Below, piece after piece: positions 23,769 through 33,813 of a stretch of DNA of 64,000 bases. How positions within the stretch are numbered: position 1 is the stretch's first letter; the number at the start of each line of letters is the position of its first letter. The DNA lies in the NCBI RefSeq assembly GCF_005796225.1, contig NZ_VAHO01000003.1, positions 1-64,000 of the forward strand, given 5' to 3'. This DNA is from Pseudarthrobacter sp. NamE5 (GTDB lineage Bacteria > Actinomycetota > Actinomycetes > Actinomycetales > Micrococcaceae). Both the position numbers and the translations under genes were made by a program. The notes beneath the pieces were generated by a model. That model had not been told where the DNA came from and searched no databases. It saw only the letters and a list, made by a program, of their open reading frames with translations.

Positions 23769-24404
23769 CTAGCAGGGCAGGGCCGCGAAGCTTCCGGTGG
23801 CCGGGTAGGTCACGGTGTCCGGATGTACCTTGGCGGAAATGGCGTGGCCTACAGTCTTGGCTTGGCGCAGGACCTCTTTCGGTGATGGCGTGAGGAGCTC
23901 TCCCACGCCCACCAGGTAAATACCGATGGCCCGCATCGCGGCAGCGACGTTCCTTCCCACTGTGATACCGAAATCATTGATCATCCGGCGGAGCTGGCTG
24001 TGGGCGCAGCGGGTCAGGACGATGTGGTCAGCCACCAGGATTCCGGTGGGAGTGTGCACCTCCCACTGCGGAGCGGCGGTGCGCTCCGCTACCCCGTCCA
24101 CCATGGACAACTGGACGGCGCGGGTAGTAGTGCGCACGTCCACCTCATGGCTCACGGCGTAGTTCCGGAGGTGGCGCATGATCTCGTGCCGTTCGCGAAG
24201 GGTGGCGGAGTCGGCTGCGTCGCAGCGTTGGAGCGCGGCGGTGTTGGGCGTCTGTGCGGCGCCCACGATGTCCAGTCCGTCCACCACAATTGCATCGACG
24301 CCGCGGCGGCACAGCTCAGCAGCCACGGCAAGGCCGGACAGGCCCGCGCCGATGATCACAGTGGTGGTCTGCTCGGTCCGGGCATTCCGAGGCATGGTTG
24401 ACAC
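23769..24404 (-). CDS. Short FAD-dependent oxidoreductase-like protein
   Basis: 211 residues from GTG 24404; AAGGAGGGA lies 6 bases upstream, and an ATG at 24395 is the alternative. A Rossmann FAD site is clear: TTTVIIGAGLSGLAVAAELC (GxGxxG). A middle region resembles flavin monooxygenases (RERHEIMRHLRNYAVSHEVD), followed by WEVHTPTGILVADHIVLTRC. Full-length flavin monooxygenases have over 400 residues; the second NADPH motif and substrate part are missing. It may be a distinct short family or a shortened gene. The C-terminal half has no recognisable catalytic motif. Confidence 0.7.
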   Translation of the reverse strand: MSTMPRNARTEQTTTVIIGAGLSGLAVAAELCRRGVDAIVVDGLDIVGAAQTPNTAALQRCDAADSATLRERHEIMRHLRNYAVSHEVDVRTTTRAVQLSMVDGVAERTAAPQWEVHTPTGILVADHIVLTRCAHSQLRRMINDFGITVGRNVAAAMRAIGIYLVGVGELLTPSPKEVLRQAKTVGHAISAKVHPDTVTYPATGSFAALPC

Positions 24405-24702
24405 GACAGTTCCCTCCTTCGAAGCTTCGCAGGTGCAGGCGTCCTCGCCCGCGCGCGTCCCAGTACCCCCAAAGTGCGGCCGCAGTGTTGCCGGGCAGCT
24501 TTCGAACGAAAGTGGAAGTCGGCGTCCCGGACCAACAATGTCCTGAAGACTACAGAACATTTTCGCCCGTGAACAGGCCGCAAGGGAAGATTCTTCTGCC
24601 CAAAATGGAGTCGAAGAAAGTGCTGCCTCCGGCGGCACGCTCTGGACGCCGTTCGGGCGCTTACTCTGAATAGCAGCCATATCCCGATCCTGAAGGAAGC
24701 TC

Positions 24703-25761
24703 ATGCCCGACCCCGCACGACCATTGCGCAAGCTCGGATTCCTCACCATTGGCCTGTTCGATCCGGCCGATCCCGCAGCAGGCCACGAGTCAACTCTGCA
24801 GGTCATCGAACTGGGCGAGCGGCTCGGGTTCGACAGCGCCTGGCTGCGCCACCGCCATTTGCAGTTCGGAATTTCCTCTCCCATCGCAATGATGGCCGCA
24901 GCCAGCCAGCGCACCTCCCGGATCGAGCTTGGAACCGCTGTCACCCCGCTGGGCTGGGAGAACCCGCTGCGGATGGCGGAGGACCTGGCCACCGTGGATC
25001 TGCTCGCCGGAGGGCGAATCAATCCGGGGCTGAGCGTGGGGGAACCGATGCACTACGACACGGTCAAGCACGAGCTGTACCCGGATTCCGCGGAGCTGGA
25101 GGACTTCAGCTACGCCCGCGTGGAGCGGTTTGCCCGCCTGGTTGCTGGGGAACCGGTGCGGGATTTCTCCGGCAGGCAAGGTGTGGTGGAGGAGTTCTCC
25201 AACCGCGTCGAGCCGCACTCTCCCGGGCTGCGTTGCCGCCTTTGGTACGGCGCTGGCAGCACGAAGTCGGCGGTGTGGGCCGGTGCCAACGGCTTCAACC
25301 TGCTCTCCAGCAGCGTGGTTTTCCCCGAACCGGACCAGGAGCCGGACTTCGCCAAGATCCAACAATCACAAATCCGCGCCTACCGTGAAGCCGCTGCATC
25401 ATCTGCGCAAGCGGACCGGCGTGCCCGGGTGTCGCAGGGCCTGGTGGTAATTCCCACCGATTCAGCATCGCCGGAACAGCGGGAAAAGTACCGGCGGTAC
25501 GTCGACGAGCGCACGCCCCGCACGCGGGCGCCACAGGGGCCAAAGGGCATGCTGTTCGCCCCGGACCTCATCGGCACCAGCGATGAAATCGCCGAGCAGC
25601 TGTACGCACACGCAGGATTCCAGGAAGTTGACGAGGTGGCGTTCGCCCTGCCCTTCAGCTTTGACCACGAGGATTACGTCCAGATCCTTACGGACATCGC
25701 CGGCAAACTGGGTCCCGCACTTGGCTGGACCCCAGCCGGGGCAGGACGCGACTCGCGATAA
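24703..25761 (+). CDS. LLM-class (luciferase-like) flavin-dependent oxidoreductase
   Basis: 352 residues with a bacterial luciferase-like TIM barrel: N-terminal LGFLTIGLFDPADP, GERLGFDSAWLRHRHLQFGI, RIELGTAVTPLGWENPLRMA and DLLAGGRINPGLSVG. Uses FMNH2 or F420H2 to oxidise an unknown substrate. GAAGGAAG is just upstream of the ATG. It is divergent from the short FAD protein, and the 298-bp spacer between them holds nothing I recognise. Confidence 0.9.
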   Translation: MPDPARPLRKLGFLTIGLFDPADPAAGHESTLQVIELGERLGFDSAWLRHRHLQFGISSPIAMMAAASQRTSRIELGTAVTPLGWENPLRMAEDLATVDLLAGGRINPGLSVGEPMHYDTVKHELYPDSAELEDFSYARVERFARLVAGEPVRDFSGRQGVVEEFSNRVEPHSPGLRCRLWYGAGSTKSAVWAGANGFNLLSSSVVFPEPDQEPDFAKIQQSQIRAYREAAASSAQADRRARVSQGLVVIPTDSASPEQREKYRRYVDERTPRTRAPQGPKGMLFAPDLIGTSDEIAEQLYAHAGFQEVDEVAFALPFSFDHEDYVQILTDIAGKLGPALGWTPAGAGRDSR

Positions 25762-26062
25762 CCGGCAGCCACACGGTGACATAGCCTTCGATACCTGCCG
25801 CGCCCCGTACGCAGGAGTCAACGCGTTTCACACCCCGGAGAAAGCTTTTCCCGAACATGGCGGACAGGCTGTGGAAAAGCTGTGGATATTGTGTGGATTC
25901 CGCGCCTGGCCAGGCTTGCCATGGCAGGGCCGACGGAGAATAGTGAGAACCGGAAGCGGCAGTCTCGGCTGCGGCTGCGGCTGCTGACCGGGTGCGCAGC
26001 GAACTGTCCGCTTTCTGGCAGAATAGCGGCAACATCAGGCAGTAGCGCAAGGAGGCGGCCCC
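25762..26062. other. 300-bp spacer with a phased TGTGGA cluster
   Basis: No gene is supported here. The spacer contains three TGTGGA repeats at 25870-25900 (see the repeat entry) and a short GGCTGC triplet run near 25966. Confidence 0.6.
25870..25900 (-). repeat. Three DnaA-box-like repeats with 11-bp period
   Basis: TGTGGAAAA (25870), TGTGGATAT (25881) and TGTGGATTC (25892) are exactly 11 bp apart. Read on the minus strand they are TTTTCCACA, ATATCCACA and GAATCCACA, close to DnaA boxes (TTATCCACA). A helical-turn period suits cooperative protein binding. Confidence 0.5.
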
Positions 26063-27100
26063 ATGGGCGCACATGAATTGCATCCGGACCCGGCCCGGGA
26101 CGGTGGCGGCAATTCTGCCGCTCCCGAAGGAATCGTTGTGGGAGTCGACGGGTCGGACCACGGCCAGTGCGCCCTGGTGTGGGCAGCCCGCGAAGCCCAG
26201 CGCCGCCGTCGGCCGCTGCACATTGTCACCGCATATTCCGTTCCCATTTTTGCTGCCTCAGGCCTCGACGGCGGCTACGCCACCGTGGATGATTCCGTGA
26301 TCCGGGAAGGTGCGGAGGCGATCGTCAGGCAGGCGCTGGAGAAGGTCTTGTCCTACGACATCGACGTCACCGGATCCGTGGAAAACGGAGATGCTTCCGG
26401 TGTGCTGCTGGAGATGTCCGAGACCGCCGAACTCCTGGTTTTCGGCACCCGCGGCCGTGGCGGGTTTGTGGGCAGGCTGCTCGGTTCAGTAAGCAGCGCG
26501 CTGCCGGCCCACGCCAAGTGCCCCACCGTGACCATTCCCCTGGTTTGCGCGGACCGCTTGGGTGAGTCCACCGAGGACCGGCGCATCAGGGTTGAGCAGG
26601 CCAAAGCCGGGCACCAGCGCGTCGAAAACGTGGTGGTGGTAGGCGTGGACGGCTCAGAGCAGGCGCGCGTGGCCGTGCTGGAGGCGGCCGACCAGGCTGA
26701 ACGGTTGGGTGCCATCCTCCGGGTGGTGTGTGCGGTGCCCCAGTACAGCGGGTCCCTGGCCTGGGTTCCCGCTCCCATGGACCGCAAGGCCCTGTTTGCC
26801 GACATCCGGACCACCCTGGACGCCGGCATGGCCTGGCTGCGGAGCCACTTCCCCAACCTGCCTACCGAGTCAGTGCTCAAGGATGGTTCGCCCGTGGACG
26901 TCCTGGTTGAAGAAAGCCGCCGCGTTGAACTGGTGGTGGTTGGCACCAGGGGCCGCGGCGGCTTCACCGGGATGCTCCTGGGATCAACATCCGATGGGGT
27001 GCTCCACCACGCCAAAGGCCCAGTAATGGTGGTCCCGGACAGGGAGGACCCGCGCCTAACGGACCGTTCGCGCTTTGGGCCAATGCTCGACGCATCGTGA
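26063..27100 (+). CDS. Tandem universal stress protein
   Basis: 345 residues with two USP domains (about 22-155 and 190-335). Each has the nucleotide-binding loop intact, [17 protein letters not shown] and [17 protein letters not shown], and opens with VVGVDGS. Two-domain USPs of this kind are common in actinobacteria and often hypoxia- or stress-induced. ATG at 26063 is preceded by AAGGAGG. Confidence 0.93.
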   Translation: MGAHELHPDPARDGGGNSAAPEGIVVGVDGSDHGQCALVWAAREAQRRRRPLHIVTAYSVPIFAASGLDGGYATVDDSVIREGAEAIVRQALEKVLSYDIDVTGSVENGDASGVLLEMSETAELLVFGTRGRGGFVGRLLGSVSSALPAHAKCPTVTIPLVCADRLGESTEDRRIRVEQAKAGHQRVENVVVVGVDGSEQARVAVLEAADQAERLGAILRVVCAVPQYSGSLAWVPAPMDRKALFADIRTTLDAGMAWLRSHFPNLPTESVLKDGSPVDVLVEESRRVELVVVGTRGRGGFTGMLLGSTSDGVLHHAKGPVMVVPDREDPRLTDRSRFGPMLDAS

Positions 27101-27127
27101 CCTGAGTTTCCCACCGGGAGCACCAGC

Positions 27128-29244
27128 ATGGCTGCCGATCCGGCACGGAAGCCGGGGCACGAGTCCTCCGTACTGGGCGGGGGAAACAGCGCAGGCCTGG
27201 TCCTTCCCCTCAGCCAGGTCGGTTGCGGCATGCTTCGGCTGGTGGGCGGCAAGGCAGCCAACCTTGGGTGGACTGGCAGCGGCAGGGCTGCCGGCGCCTG
27301 ACGGCTTCTGCCTCACCACCGAGGCCTACCGGGTGGCCACCAGGACGGTCAGCGATGGTGCCCTGCGGGAGCTCGGTAAACTCCAGGCATCGCTGCAGTG
27401 GGGCCAGGCAGCCACGTCCGGGAGCGCAGCCATGGCCACTCCGCTTGCCGCGTGGGCCGGCAGGGCACGCGAGGCTATCCGATCCGCTCCCGTCCCGCCG
27501 CGGATCGCGGCAGCGGTGGAGCAGGCATATGCAGCGCTGGGAAAGGCAACTCCGGTGGCGGTACGTTCCTCCGCCACCGCGGAAGACCTTCCGTTCGCGA
27601 GCTTCGCCGGCCAGCAGGACACCTACTTGAACGTGATCGGAGCTGAGGCCGTCCTGGAAGCCGTGCGCAACTGCTGGGCGTCCCTCTGGACAGACCGGGC
27701 GGTGGCTTACCGCGCGGCCCTGGGCATCGCGCTGGATCCTGCCGCGGATCTTCGATGTTATGGAAGCCAGGTCCGCCGCGGTGTTCCGCCAGGTTTTTGC
27801 GGACCCCCGGTTTTCGGTGACCCGCAGGACGCCGCTCGGACTCGTGCGCCACGTCCTGCCGGTGGCGGTGCGCGCCCGGGTCCCGGAGAGCCTTCTCCGA
27901 GCGCTGCTGGTGCCCAGGGCGGCGCTGCGACGGCTGGACCGTGTCACCCGCCGGTTCTCGGATGAGCTGGAGCCGGAGTCCGGAGCAGGGCCGGCTGCCC
28001 GGCTGGACCACGCCGAGCGGCTCATGGGACGGCTCTTCGCAGTGGTTCCAGGCATCCTGCCCCTGCCCGCTGTGGGGTGCGGGATGCTGTGGCTGGCCGG
28101 CAGGCTGCTCGGTCCCAACCGCTGGGAGGACCTGCAGCAGGTGCTCCGGGGCCTGCCCGGCAACGTCACCACGGAAATGGACCTGGACCTGTGGCGCCTT
28201 GCCTCGGCCGTGAAGGAGGACCGGGAATCACGCCTTGCCCTGGAAACAAGGAAGCCTGCCGCACTCGCAGCGTACTTCGGTGCCGGAGGCCTTCCCCCTG
28301 TCCTGCACGCAGGCCTGGCGCGGTTCCTGGACCGCTACGGGCACCGGGCTGTAGCCGAAATCGATGTCGGGATGCCCAGGTGGTCGGACGACCCCACGCA
28401 CATCCTGGGCGTCCTGGCCAATTACCTGCCTTTGGCAGATCCCGCGTTGGCTCCGGATGAACAGTTTTCAAGGGCTGAGGCGGAGGCTGTCGCAGCCGTG
28501 GAACGGCTGGTGGCCGAGGCCCGCAGCAAGGGCAGGGTGCGTGCGCTGCTGGTGGGCGCCGCACTGCGCCGCGCCAGGCTCTTTGCGGGGATACGGGAAC
28601 TACCCAAGTACCAGGTGGTCCTCGGCCTGGCCGAAGTACGGAAGCAGCTGCGGCAGGTGGGAGCTGTGCTCGCCGCGGATGGCCGGCTGGAGAACCCTGA
28701 CGATATCTTCTTCCTCGATTTCGCTGAGGCCAGGCAGGCTCTCAACGGAGCGGGTAACGACGGGAAGGACTCTGACGGGGCCGGTCCTCCGGGGACGCTG
28801 CGCGGACTCGTCCTGGAGCGGCGTGCCGCCTACTCGCGGGAACTGGGCCGGCGGCACGTCCCCAGGGTGGTGCTCTCGGACGGCACCGAGCCCGAAGTGT
28901 TGTATGCCGCCGGTACAGGAGCAGCGGAGGGCGGGCTCTCCGGAAGCCCGGCTTCGGCGGGTTCGGTCACGGCTCCCGCCAGGGTCATCCTGGATCCTGT
29001 CGGCGCCCGCCTCGAACCGGGCGAAATCCTGGTGGCGCCGTCCACGGATCCCGGCTGGACCCCCTTGTTCCTGACCGCTGGCGGCCTGGTCATGGAGATG
29101 GGCGGCCCCAACTCGCATGGGGCGGTGGTGGCGCGGGAGTACGGGATCCCGGCCGTGGTGGGCGTTCCGGAGGCCACCGTCCGGCTCACCACCGGGCAAC
29201 GGATAACGGTCGACGGCGGCGCGGGAACCGTAGTGCCCGGGTAG
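27128..29244 (+). pseudogene. PEP-synthase/rifampicin-phosphotransferase-like gene, doubly disrupted
   Basis: Three reading-frame pieces make one gene. Piece 1 (from ATG 27128) ends [10 protein letters not shown]; near 27266-27270 the frame must change by one base to continue [20 protein letters not shown] and [20 protein letters not shown], the ATP-grasp N-terminus of PEP-utilising enzymes. Piece 2 runs to about 27745, then breaks off after AYRAALGI and resumes in a third frame at [13 protein letters not shown], skipping the rest of the ATP-grasp domain (about 150-200 residues by comparison with the family's usual length). Piece 3 is intact to the end and carries the swivelling His domain with the catalytic His in GGPNSHGAVVAREYGIPAVV (His codon 29116-29118). 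Not functional as one protein. Confidence 0.85.
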
Positions 29245-29313
29245 CCCATACGCTAACCGCAGATAGGCCGCTGGGCAGGTGTATGGGCGGGCACCGAGGC
29301 GTACCCTTGGACT

Positions 29314-30549
29314 ATGGGCTCCAGCGACGGGGTGGACGGGACAATGAACCGGATTATGAACGGCCGGCAAAGGCAGCACGCGCCGGAGGTCCGCGGTGCC
29401 GATCGCGCGCGGAACCGGGCGTGGCTGCGGTGGGTTCCGGCAGCCACCGTGCCTGCAGTCATCGCAGCCGGGGTTCTGGCCGGCACCATTCCGGCCCGGG
29501 CGGGTGATCCCCTGCCAACCAAGACTCCCGCTGAAGTCATGGCCCTGGCGGCTGGACACAGGACCCATACTTTTTCCGGCACGATCGAACAGTCCTCGGA
29601 GCTGGGACTGCCGGAGCTGCCCGCAACAGGTCCCACCGCAGGCCCCGCATCGGCTGACGGGATCGCATCCGCCATGGAGTTCCTCACCGGCGAGCACACT
29701 GCCCGGGTGTTCATGGACGGCAAAACCAACGCGCGGATCCAGGTGGTGGACCGGCTCGCCGAAAGGGATGTGATCCGCAGCGGCGACGAAGTCTGGTTCT
29801 ACTCCTCAAGGGATAACTCCACCGCCCACCTGACCCTGCCCGGCGACGCGAGCGACCTGCCGCTGGCCCACCCTGGGACCCCAGCCGCCCCGCACACGCC
29901 CCAGGAACTTGCCGATAAGTTCCTGGCGGCAGCGGACAGCTCCACTGCCGTCTCCGTGGGCCCCGACGTGCAGGCCGCCGGGCGCGCCGCCTACAACCTG
30001 CTGCTTGAGCCACGCACCAACGGCACCCTTGTGGGGAAGGTGGCCATCGCCGTCGACGCAGCCACCGGGATGCCCCTCTCCGTCCAGGTGACGGCCCGCG
30101 GCGCATCCCGGCCTGCTTTCAGTGCCGGATTCACCAGCCTGTCGCTGGACCAGCCGGACGTGGCACTGTTCAACTTCGTCCCCCCGCCGGGCAGCATGGT
30201 GGAGGAACTGCAGCCCCGCCACCATGAACGGCAGTCGCTCAACCCGGGAATTCCGGATTCGCACCCAACTCGGGAAGACCTGGCGGCGGCCCTTGAGCAG
30301 AAGGCCGGGGAATACACAACAGGCTCGGGTTGGGAGACAGTAGTGGAAGTTCCGGCGGAGGCGGGGGCCGCCTCGCGCCTGGATGCTCTGCTGGCCGGCA
30401 ATCCGCTGCTGGCGCAGGCCGCCGTCGCCGTTCCCGGCGGGCGCGTGTTGTCCACCGCCCTGTTCAACGTCCTGCTCACCGACGACGGCCGGGTCTACGC
30501 GGGCATGGTCCCGGTGGAGAGGCTGCAGGCAGCATCCGCGGCTCCGTGA
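29314..30549 (+). CDS. LolA-like/RseB-like exported protein
   Basis: 411 residues. A long basic N-terminus precedes a signal or anchor helix (LRWVPAATVPAVIAAGVLAG, about residues 38-57). The exported part has the beta-sandwich pattern of LolA and RseB-type lipoprotein carriers (HTFSGTIEQSSELGLPEL, RIQVVDRLAERDVIRSGDEV, NLLLEPRTNGTLVGKVAIAV, ASRPAFSAGFTSLSLDQPDV). Start at 29314; ATG 29344 is possible. It overlaps or abuts the ABC ATPase gene, so the three genes probably form an operon and the protein may hand an envelope lipid or peptide to the transporter. That role is inferred. Confidence 0.8.
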   Translation: MGSSDGVDGTMNRIMNGRQRQHAPEVRGADRARNRAWLRWVPAATVPAVIAAGVLAGTIPARAGDPLPTKTPAEVMALAAGHRTHTFSGTIEQSSELGLPELPATGPTAGPASADGIASAMEFLTGEHTARVFMDGKTNARIQVVDRLAERDVIRSGDEVWFYSSRDNSTAHLTLPGDASDLPLAHPGTPAAPHTPQELADKFLAAADSSTAVSVGPDVQAAGRAAYNLLLEPRTNGTLVGKVAIAVDAATGMPLSVQVTARGASRPAFSAGFTSLSLDQPDVALFNFVPPPGSMVEELQPRHHERQSLNPGIPDSHPTREDLAAALEQKAGEYTTGSGWETVVEVPAEAGAASRLDALLAGNPLLAQAAVAVPGGRVLSTALFNVLLTDDGRVYAGMVPVERLQAASAAP

Positions 30550-30578
30550 CAGCAGCCGCGGGAGGCCCCGAATCCCGG

Positions 30579-31544
30579 ATGTACGGCCTGACCATCGAGA
30601 CGAAGGGGCTGACTAAGCGCTTCGGGCAGCAGGTGGCGGTGAATGCCCTCGATCTGGTGGTACCCCAGGGCGCCGTCTTTGGCTTCCTGGGACCCAACGG
30701 CTCTGGAAAAACCACCACCATCAGGATGCTGCTGGGGCTCGCGGCGGCCTCGGCCGGAACCGTCAAACTACTGGGGATGGAGATGCCCGGCCAGTTCCGG
30801 GAAGTCCTCCCACGGGTCGGGGCGCTGGTGGAGGGGCCAGCCTTCTATCCATTCCTTTCCGGGTCTGAGAACCTCCACCGCCTTGACGCCGCCACCCGGC
30901 ATGCCGCCCCAGGCACCCGGAAAGCACGGGTGGACCAGGCGCTGGAACGGGTGGGCCTCAGCCATGCCGCCGGCAAACGGGTCCACGCGTATTCCCTGGG
31001 CATGAAGCAGCGGCTGGGGATCGCCAACGCCCTGCTTTCCCCCCGGGAGCTGCTGGTGCTCGATGAACCGACCAATGGGCTGGATCCCCAGGGCACCAGG
31101 GAGGTGCGGAACCTGGTCAGATCCCTGGCGGCGGACGGAACCACGGTTTTTGTTTCCAGCCACCTGCTGGCCGAGGTTGAACAGATCTGTACCCACGCGG
31201 CCGTGATGAGCGCCGGCCGGCTTGTGGCCCAGGGCCCGCTGCCCGACCTGAGGCGGTCCGGAAGCGCCCGCATCCGCGTGGTAACGCCGGACGGCGGCCC
31301 CGCGGCTTCCGTCCTGGCCCGCCTTGGGCTGGCACCTGAACCCGCACCGGAACAGCCGGACGGCCAGGTGGTGATGGCGGCGCTCGCCGGACTGGGCGCG
31401 GACACGGGACGTCCCGCCCCTGAGGACATTGTGGCTCACCTCGTGGCGGGGGGCGTGCGGGTCCGTGGATTCGTGGTGGAACGGGAAAGCCTCGAGGACA
31501 GGTTTGTGGCGTTGACCGGGGAGGGGTTCGACGTTGTCCAGTAG
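30579..31544 (+). CDS. ABC transporter ATP-binding protein (ABC-2 type)
   Basis: About 321 residues from ATG 30579 (GGAGG 13 bases upstream). A GTG at 30546 overlapping the previous stop (GTGA) would add 11 residues and is a real alternative. Walker A GPNGSGKTTTI, signature loop YSLGMKQRLGIANALL (variant of LSGGQ), Walker B LLVLDEPTNGLDP and H-loop SSHLL are intact. The C-terminal domain of about 90 residues is typical of bacitracin/drug exporters of the DrrA/CcmA kind. Confidence 0.93.
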   Translation: MYGLTIETKGLTKRFGQQVAVNALDLVVPQGAVFGFLGPNGSGKTTTIRMLLGLAAASAGTVKLLGMEMPGQFREVLPRVGALVEGPAFYPFLSGSENLHRLDAATRHAAPGTRKARVDQALERVGLSHAAGKRVHAYSLGMKQRLGIANALLSPRELLVLDEPTNGLDPQGTREVRNLVRSLAADGTTVFVSSHLLAEVEQICTHAAVMSAGRLVAQGPLPDLRRSGSARIRVVTPDGGPAASVLARLGLAPEPAPEQPDGQVVMAALAGLGADTGRPAPEDIVAHLVAGGVRVRGFVVERESLEDRFVALTGEGFDVVQ

Positions 31545-32415
31545 CGTACGGCCGGAGACTCTGGGAACAGCAGACGCAACGGATGCGGCGCCGCCGGGGG
31601 GATGGGGGCTTTCCCTATTTTGGTCAGAACTCCGGGTGTTGTTCGGCCGCCGCCGGACCTGGGCCCTGCTGCTTGCGCTTGCCGCCATTCCGGTGCTGAT
31701 CGCGGTGGCCGTCCGCCTTTCATCCGCTGTCCCTGCCGGGCGCGGCCCGGCCTTTCTTGACCGTATCTCCCAGAACGGGCTGTTCGTTGCGTTCACTGCC
31801 ATGCTGGTATCCGTTCCGTTGTTCCTGCCGTTGACCGTGGGGGTGGTGGCAGGGGACACGATCGCGGGCGAAGCCAACCTGGGGACGCTGCGATACCTGC
31901 TCGTCGCACCCACCGGCCGGGTGCGGCTGCTCCTGGTCAAGTACGCGGGGGCGCTGGCCTTCTGCCTGGCCGCACCGCTCACGGTTGGCCTGGCCGGTGC
32001 CGCCATCGGCGCAGCACTCTTCCCGGTGGGCCCGGTGACCCTGCTGTCCGGGGACGTGATCGAGCCGCCCCAGGCCGCGTTGCGCATCCTGCTGATAGCG
32101 GCGTACCTTGCCGTCTCCCTGGCCGGGCTCTCAGCAGTCGGGCTGTTCCTGTCCACCCTGACGGTGGTTCCGGTAGGTGCCATGGCTGCCACGGTTGTGG
32201 TGTCCGTGGTGTCCCAGGTCCTGGACCAGCTGCCGCAGCTGGAGTGGCTGCACCCGTGGCTTTTCAGTCACTACTGGCTGGGCTTCGGGGACCTGCTCCG
32301 GCAACCCCTGCTGTGGGACTCGTTCGCCAGTAACGCCCTGCTCCAGGCGGGGTATGTGGCAGTGTTCGGCGCGCTCGCCTACGGCCGCTTTGTCACCAAG
32401 GACATCCTGAGCTGA
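31534..32415 (+). CDS. ABC-2 type permease
   Basis: 293 residues, about six helices. TTG start at 31534 lies inside the last codons of the ATPase gene. Typical ABC-2 features: an amphipathic segment (WSELRVLFGRRRTWALLLAL), a large outer loop after TM1, the conserved GDTIAGEANLGTLRYLLVAP motif, and closing helices. Works as a homodimer with the ATPase; exported substrate unknown. Confidence 0.9.
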   Translation: MSSSVRPETLGTADATDAAPPGGWGLSLFWSELRVLFGRRRTWALLLALAAIPVLIAVAVRLSSAVPAGRGPAFLDRISQNGLFVAFTAMLVSVPLFLPLTVGVVAGDTIAGEANLGTLRYLLVAPTGRVRLLLVKYAGALAFCLAAPLTVGLAGAAIGAALFPVGPVTLLSGDVIEPPQAALRILLIAAYLAVSLAGLSAVGLFLSTLTVVPVGAMAATVVVSVVSQVLDQLPQLEWLHPWLFSHYWLGFGDLLRQPLLWDSFASNALLQAGYVAVFGALAYGRFVTKDILS

Positions 32416-32444
32416 CGGCAACCGCCCAGAGGAGCGCCGTCCGG

Positions 32445-33365
32445 TCAGGCGTGCTGGTGCGCCTCGTGCTCGGAGTGGCTGGCAGGCTCCAGCTGGAAGG
32501 TGCAGTGGTCGGTATCGAAGTGTGAGCCGAGGCAGGTGATCAGCTTGTCCAGCAGCTGGTCCGCTCCACGCGCGTTGAGCACCCCGTCTTCCACCACCAC
32601 ATGTGCCGAAAAGACGGGAACGCCGGAGGTGATGGTCCAGATGTGGATATCGTGCACGTCTGTCACGCCCTCGACGGACAGGATGTGCTCACGGATCATC
32701 TGTACTTCCACACCCTTGGGGCTGGCCTCCAGCAGGACATCCACCACATCGCGCAGCAGTGTCCAGGCCCGGGGCAGGATCAGCAGGGCGATCAGGACGG
32801 AGGCGATGGTGTCAGCCGCGTTGAAGCCGGTCACCATGATTACCACTGCCGCTGCGATGACGGCGAAGGAACCCAGGAGATCGCCCAGCACTTCCAGGTA
32901 GGCTCCCCGCACATTGAGGCTTTCCCGGTGCGCACCGTGCAGGATCACAAGGGAAACCACGTTGGCGGCGGCGCCGAGGATAGCGGCGAACAGCATGATG
33001 TCGGTCTGGACTTCCGGTGCAGCCCCGATCCGCCTGACCGCCTCAGTGAAGATGACCACCGAAATCACCACCAGGATCAGCGCATTGGCCATCGCGGCGA
33101 GCACCTCGGCACGCTGGTAGCCGTACGTCCTCTGGTCACTGGCGGGACGCCCTGCTATCCACGAGGCCAGCAGGGCGATGGTCACGCCTGCTGCATCCGA
33201 GAGCATATGGCCTGCATCGGCAAGCAGGGAGAGCGAACCTGAAAGGACGGCGCCCACAACCTGCACCAGGACCACGGTGAGGGTGATCACCAGCACGGCC
33301 ACCAGCCGCTTCCGGTGCCGGCCGGTTGCCGTAATGCCATGCGCGAGGCTGTGGTTGTGTCCCAT
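32445..33365 (-). CDS. Cation diffusion facilitator, CzcD/ZitB-like zinc exporter
   Basis: 306 residues from ATG 33365 (MGHNHSLAHG, metal-binding His cluster). Zinc-site residues are visible: LLADAGHMLSDAAGV in TM2 (HxxxD) and GDLLGSFAVIAAAVVIM in TM5. RTYGYQRAEVLAAM is typical of CzcD. The cytoplasmic domain contains GVTDVHDIHIWTITSGVPVF, and the tail ends in a His-rich HSEHEAHQHA. Compared with the first CDF gene this one retains the HD signature, so zinc/cadmium/cobalt export is well supported. Confidence 0.93.
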   Translation of the reverse strand: MGHNHSLAHGITATGRHRKRLVAVLVITLTVVLVQVVGAVLSGSLSLLADAGHMLSDAAGVTIALLASWIAGRPASDQRTYGYQRAEVLAAMANALILVVISVVIFTEAVRRIGAAPEVQTDIMLFAAILGAAANVVSLVILHGAHRESLNVRGAYLEVLGDLLGSFAVIAAAVVIMVTGFNAADTIASVLIALLILPRAWTLLRDVVDVLLEASPKGVEVQMIREHILSVEGVTDVHDIHIWTITSGVPVFSAHVVVEDGVLNARGADQLLDKLITCLGSHFDTDHCTFQLEPASHSEHEAHQHA

Positions 33366-33375
33366 GCCTACAAGG

Positions 33376-33804
33376 CTAGCCCCAGCCAAGCTCGTGCAGC
33401 CGGTGGTCGTCTATTCCAAAGTGGTGGGCGATTTCGTGCACCACGGTCACCGCGACTTCGTGGATGACGTCCTCCCGGGAGGCGCAGATCTCCAGAATGG
33501 GTTCACGGAAGATGGTGATCCTGTCAGGCAGGGATCCGGCGTCCCACCAGGAATCGCGTTCTGTCAGCGGCACGCCCTCGTAAAGCCCCAGGAGTACGGT
33601 GTCCGGGTCCTCCCCGGGCCGCGGCACATAGTCGTCCTCGATGAACACCGCCACGTTGTCCATGGCACGCGCCAGCTTGTCCGGGATGCTGTCCAGCGCG
33701 TCCTGGACAGCGGACTCGAACTCGTCGGCCGGCATGGTGAAGTGCAGGGGCTCGCTGGGACCCTCGGGAATGATGGGCAGTCCCGGCGGCAGGCTGGCTG
33801 GCAT
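33376..33804 (-). CDS. Zincin-like metallopeptidase family protein
   Basis: 142 residues. The catalytic zinc motif VVHEIAHHFGIDDHRLHELG (HEXXH plus downstream D/H) lies at the C-terminus. Preceding beta strands (AVFIEDDYVPRP; GLYEGVPLTER; PDRITIFREPILEI) match the MpaA-like small intracellular metallopeptidase family (PF06262). Substrate unknown. Same strand and 10 bases upstream of the zinc exporter, so likely one operon. Confidence 0.9.
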   Translation of the reverse strand: MPASLPPGLPIIPEGPSEPLHFTMPADEFESAVQDALDSIPDKLARAMDNVAVFIEDDYVPRPGEDPDTVLLGLYEGVPLTERDSWWDAGSLPDRITIFREPILEICASREDVIHEVAVTVVHEIAHHFGIDDHRLHELGWG

Positions 33805-33813
33805 ACTTCGACT

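Noticed and set aside
25966..25985. GGCTGC triplet run as a microsatellite of interest
   Set aside because: Only three copies, ordinary in GC-rich DNA.
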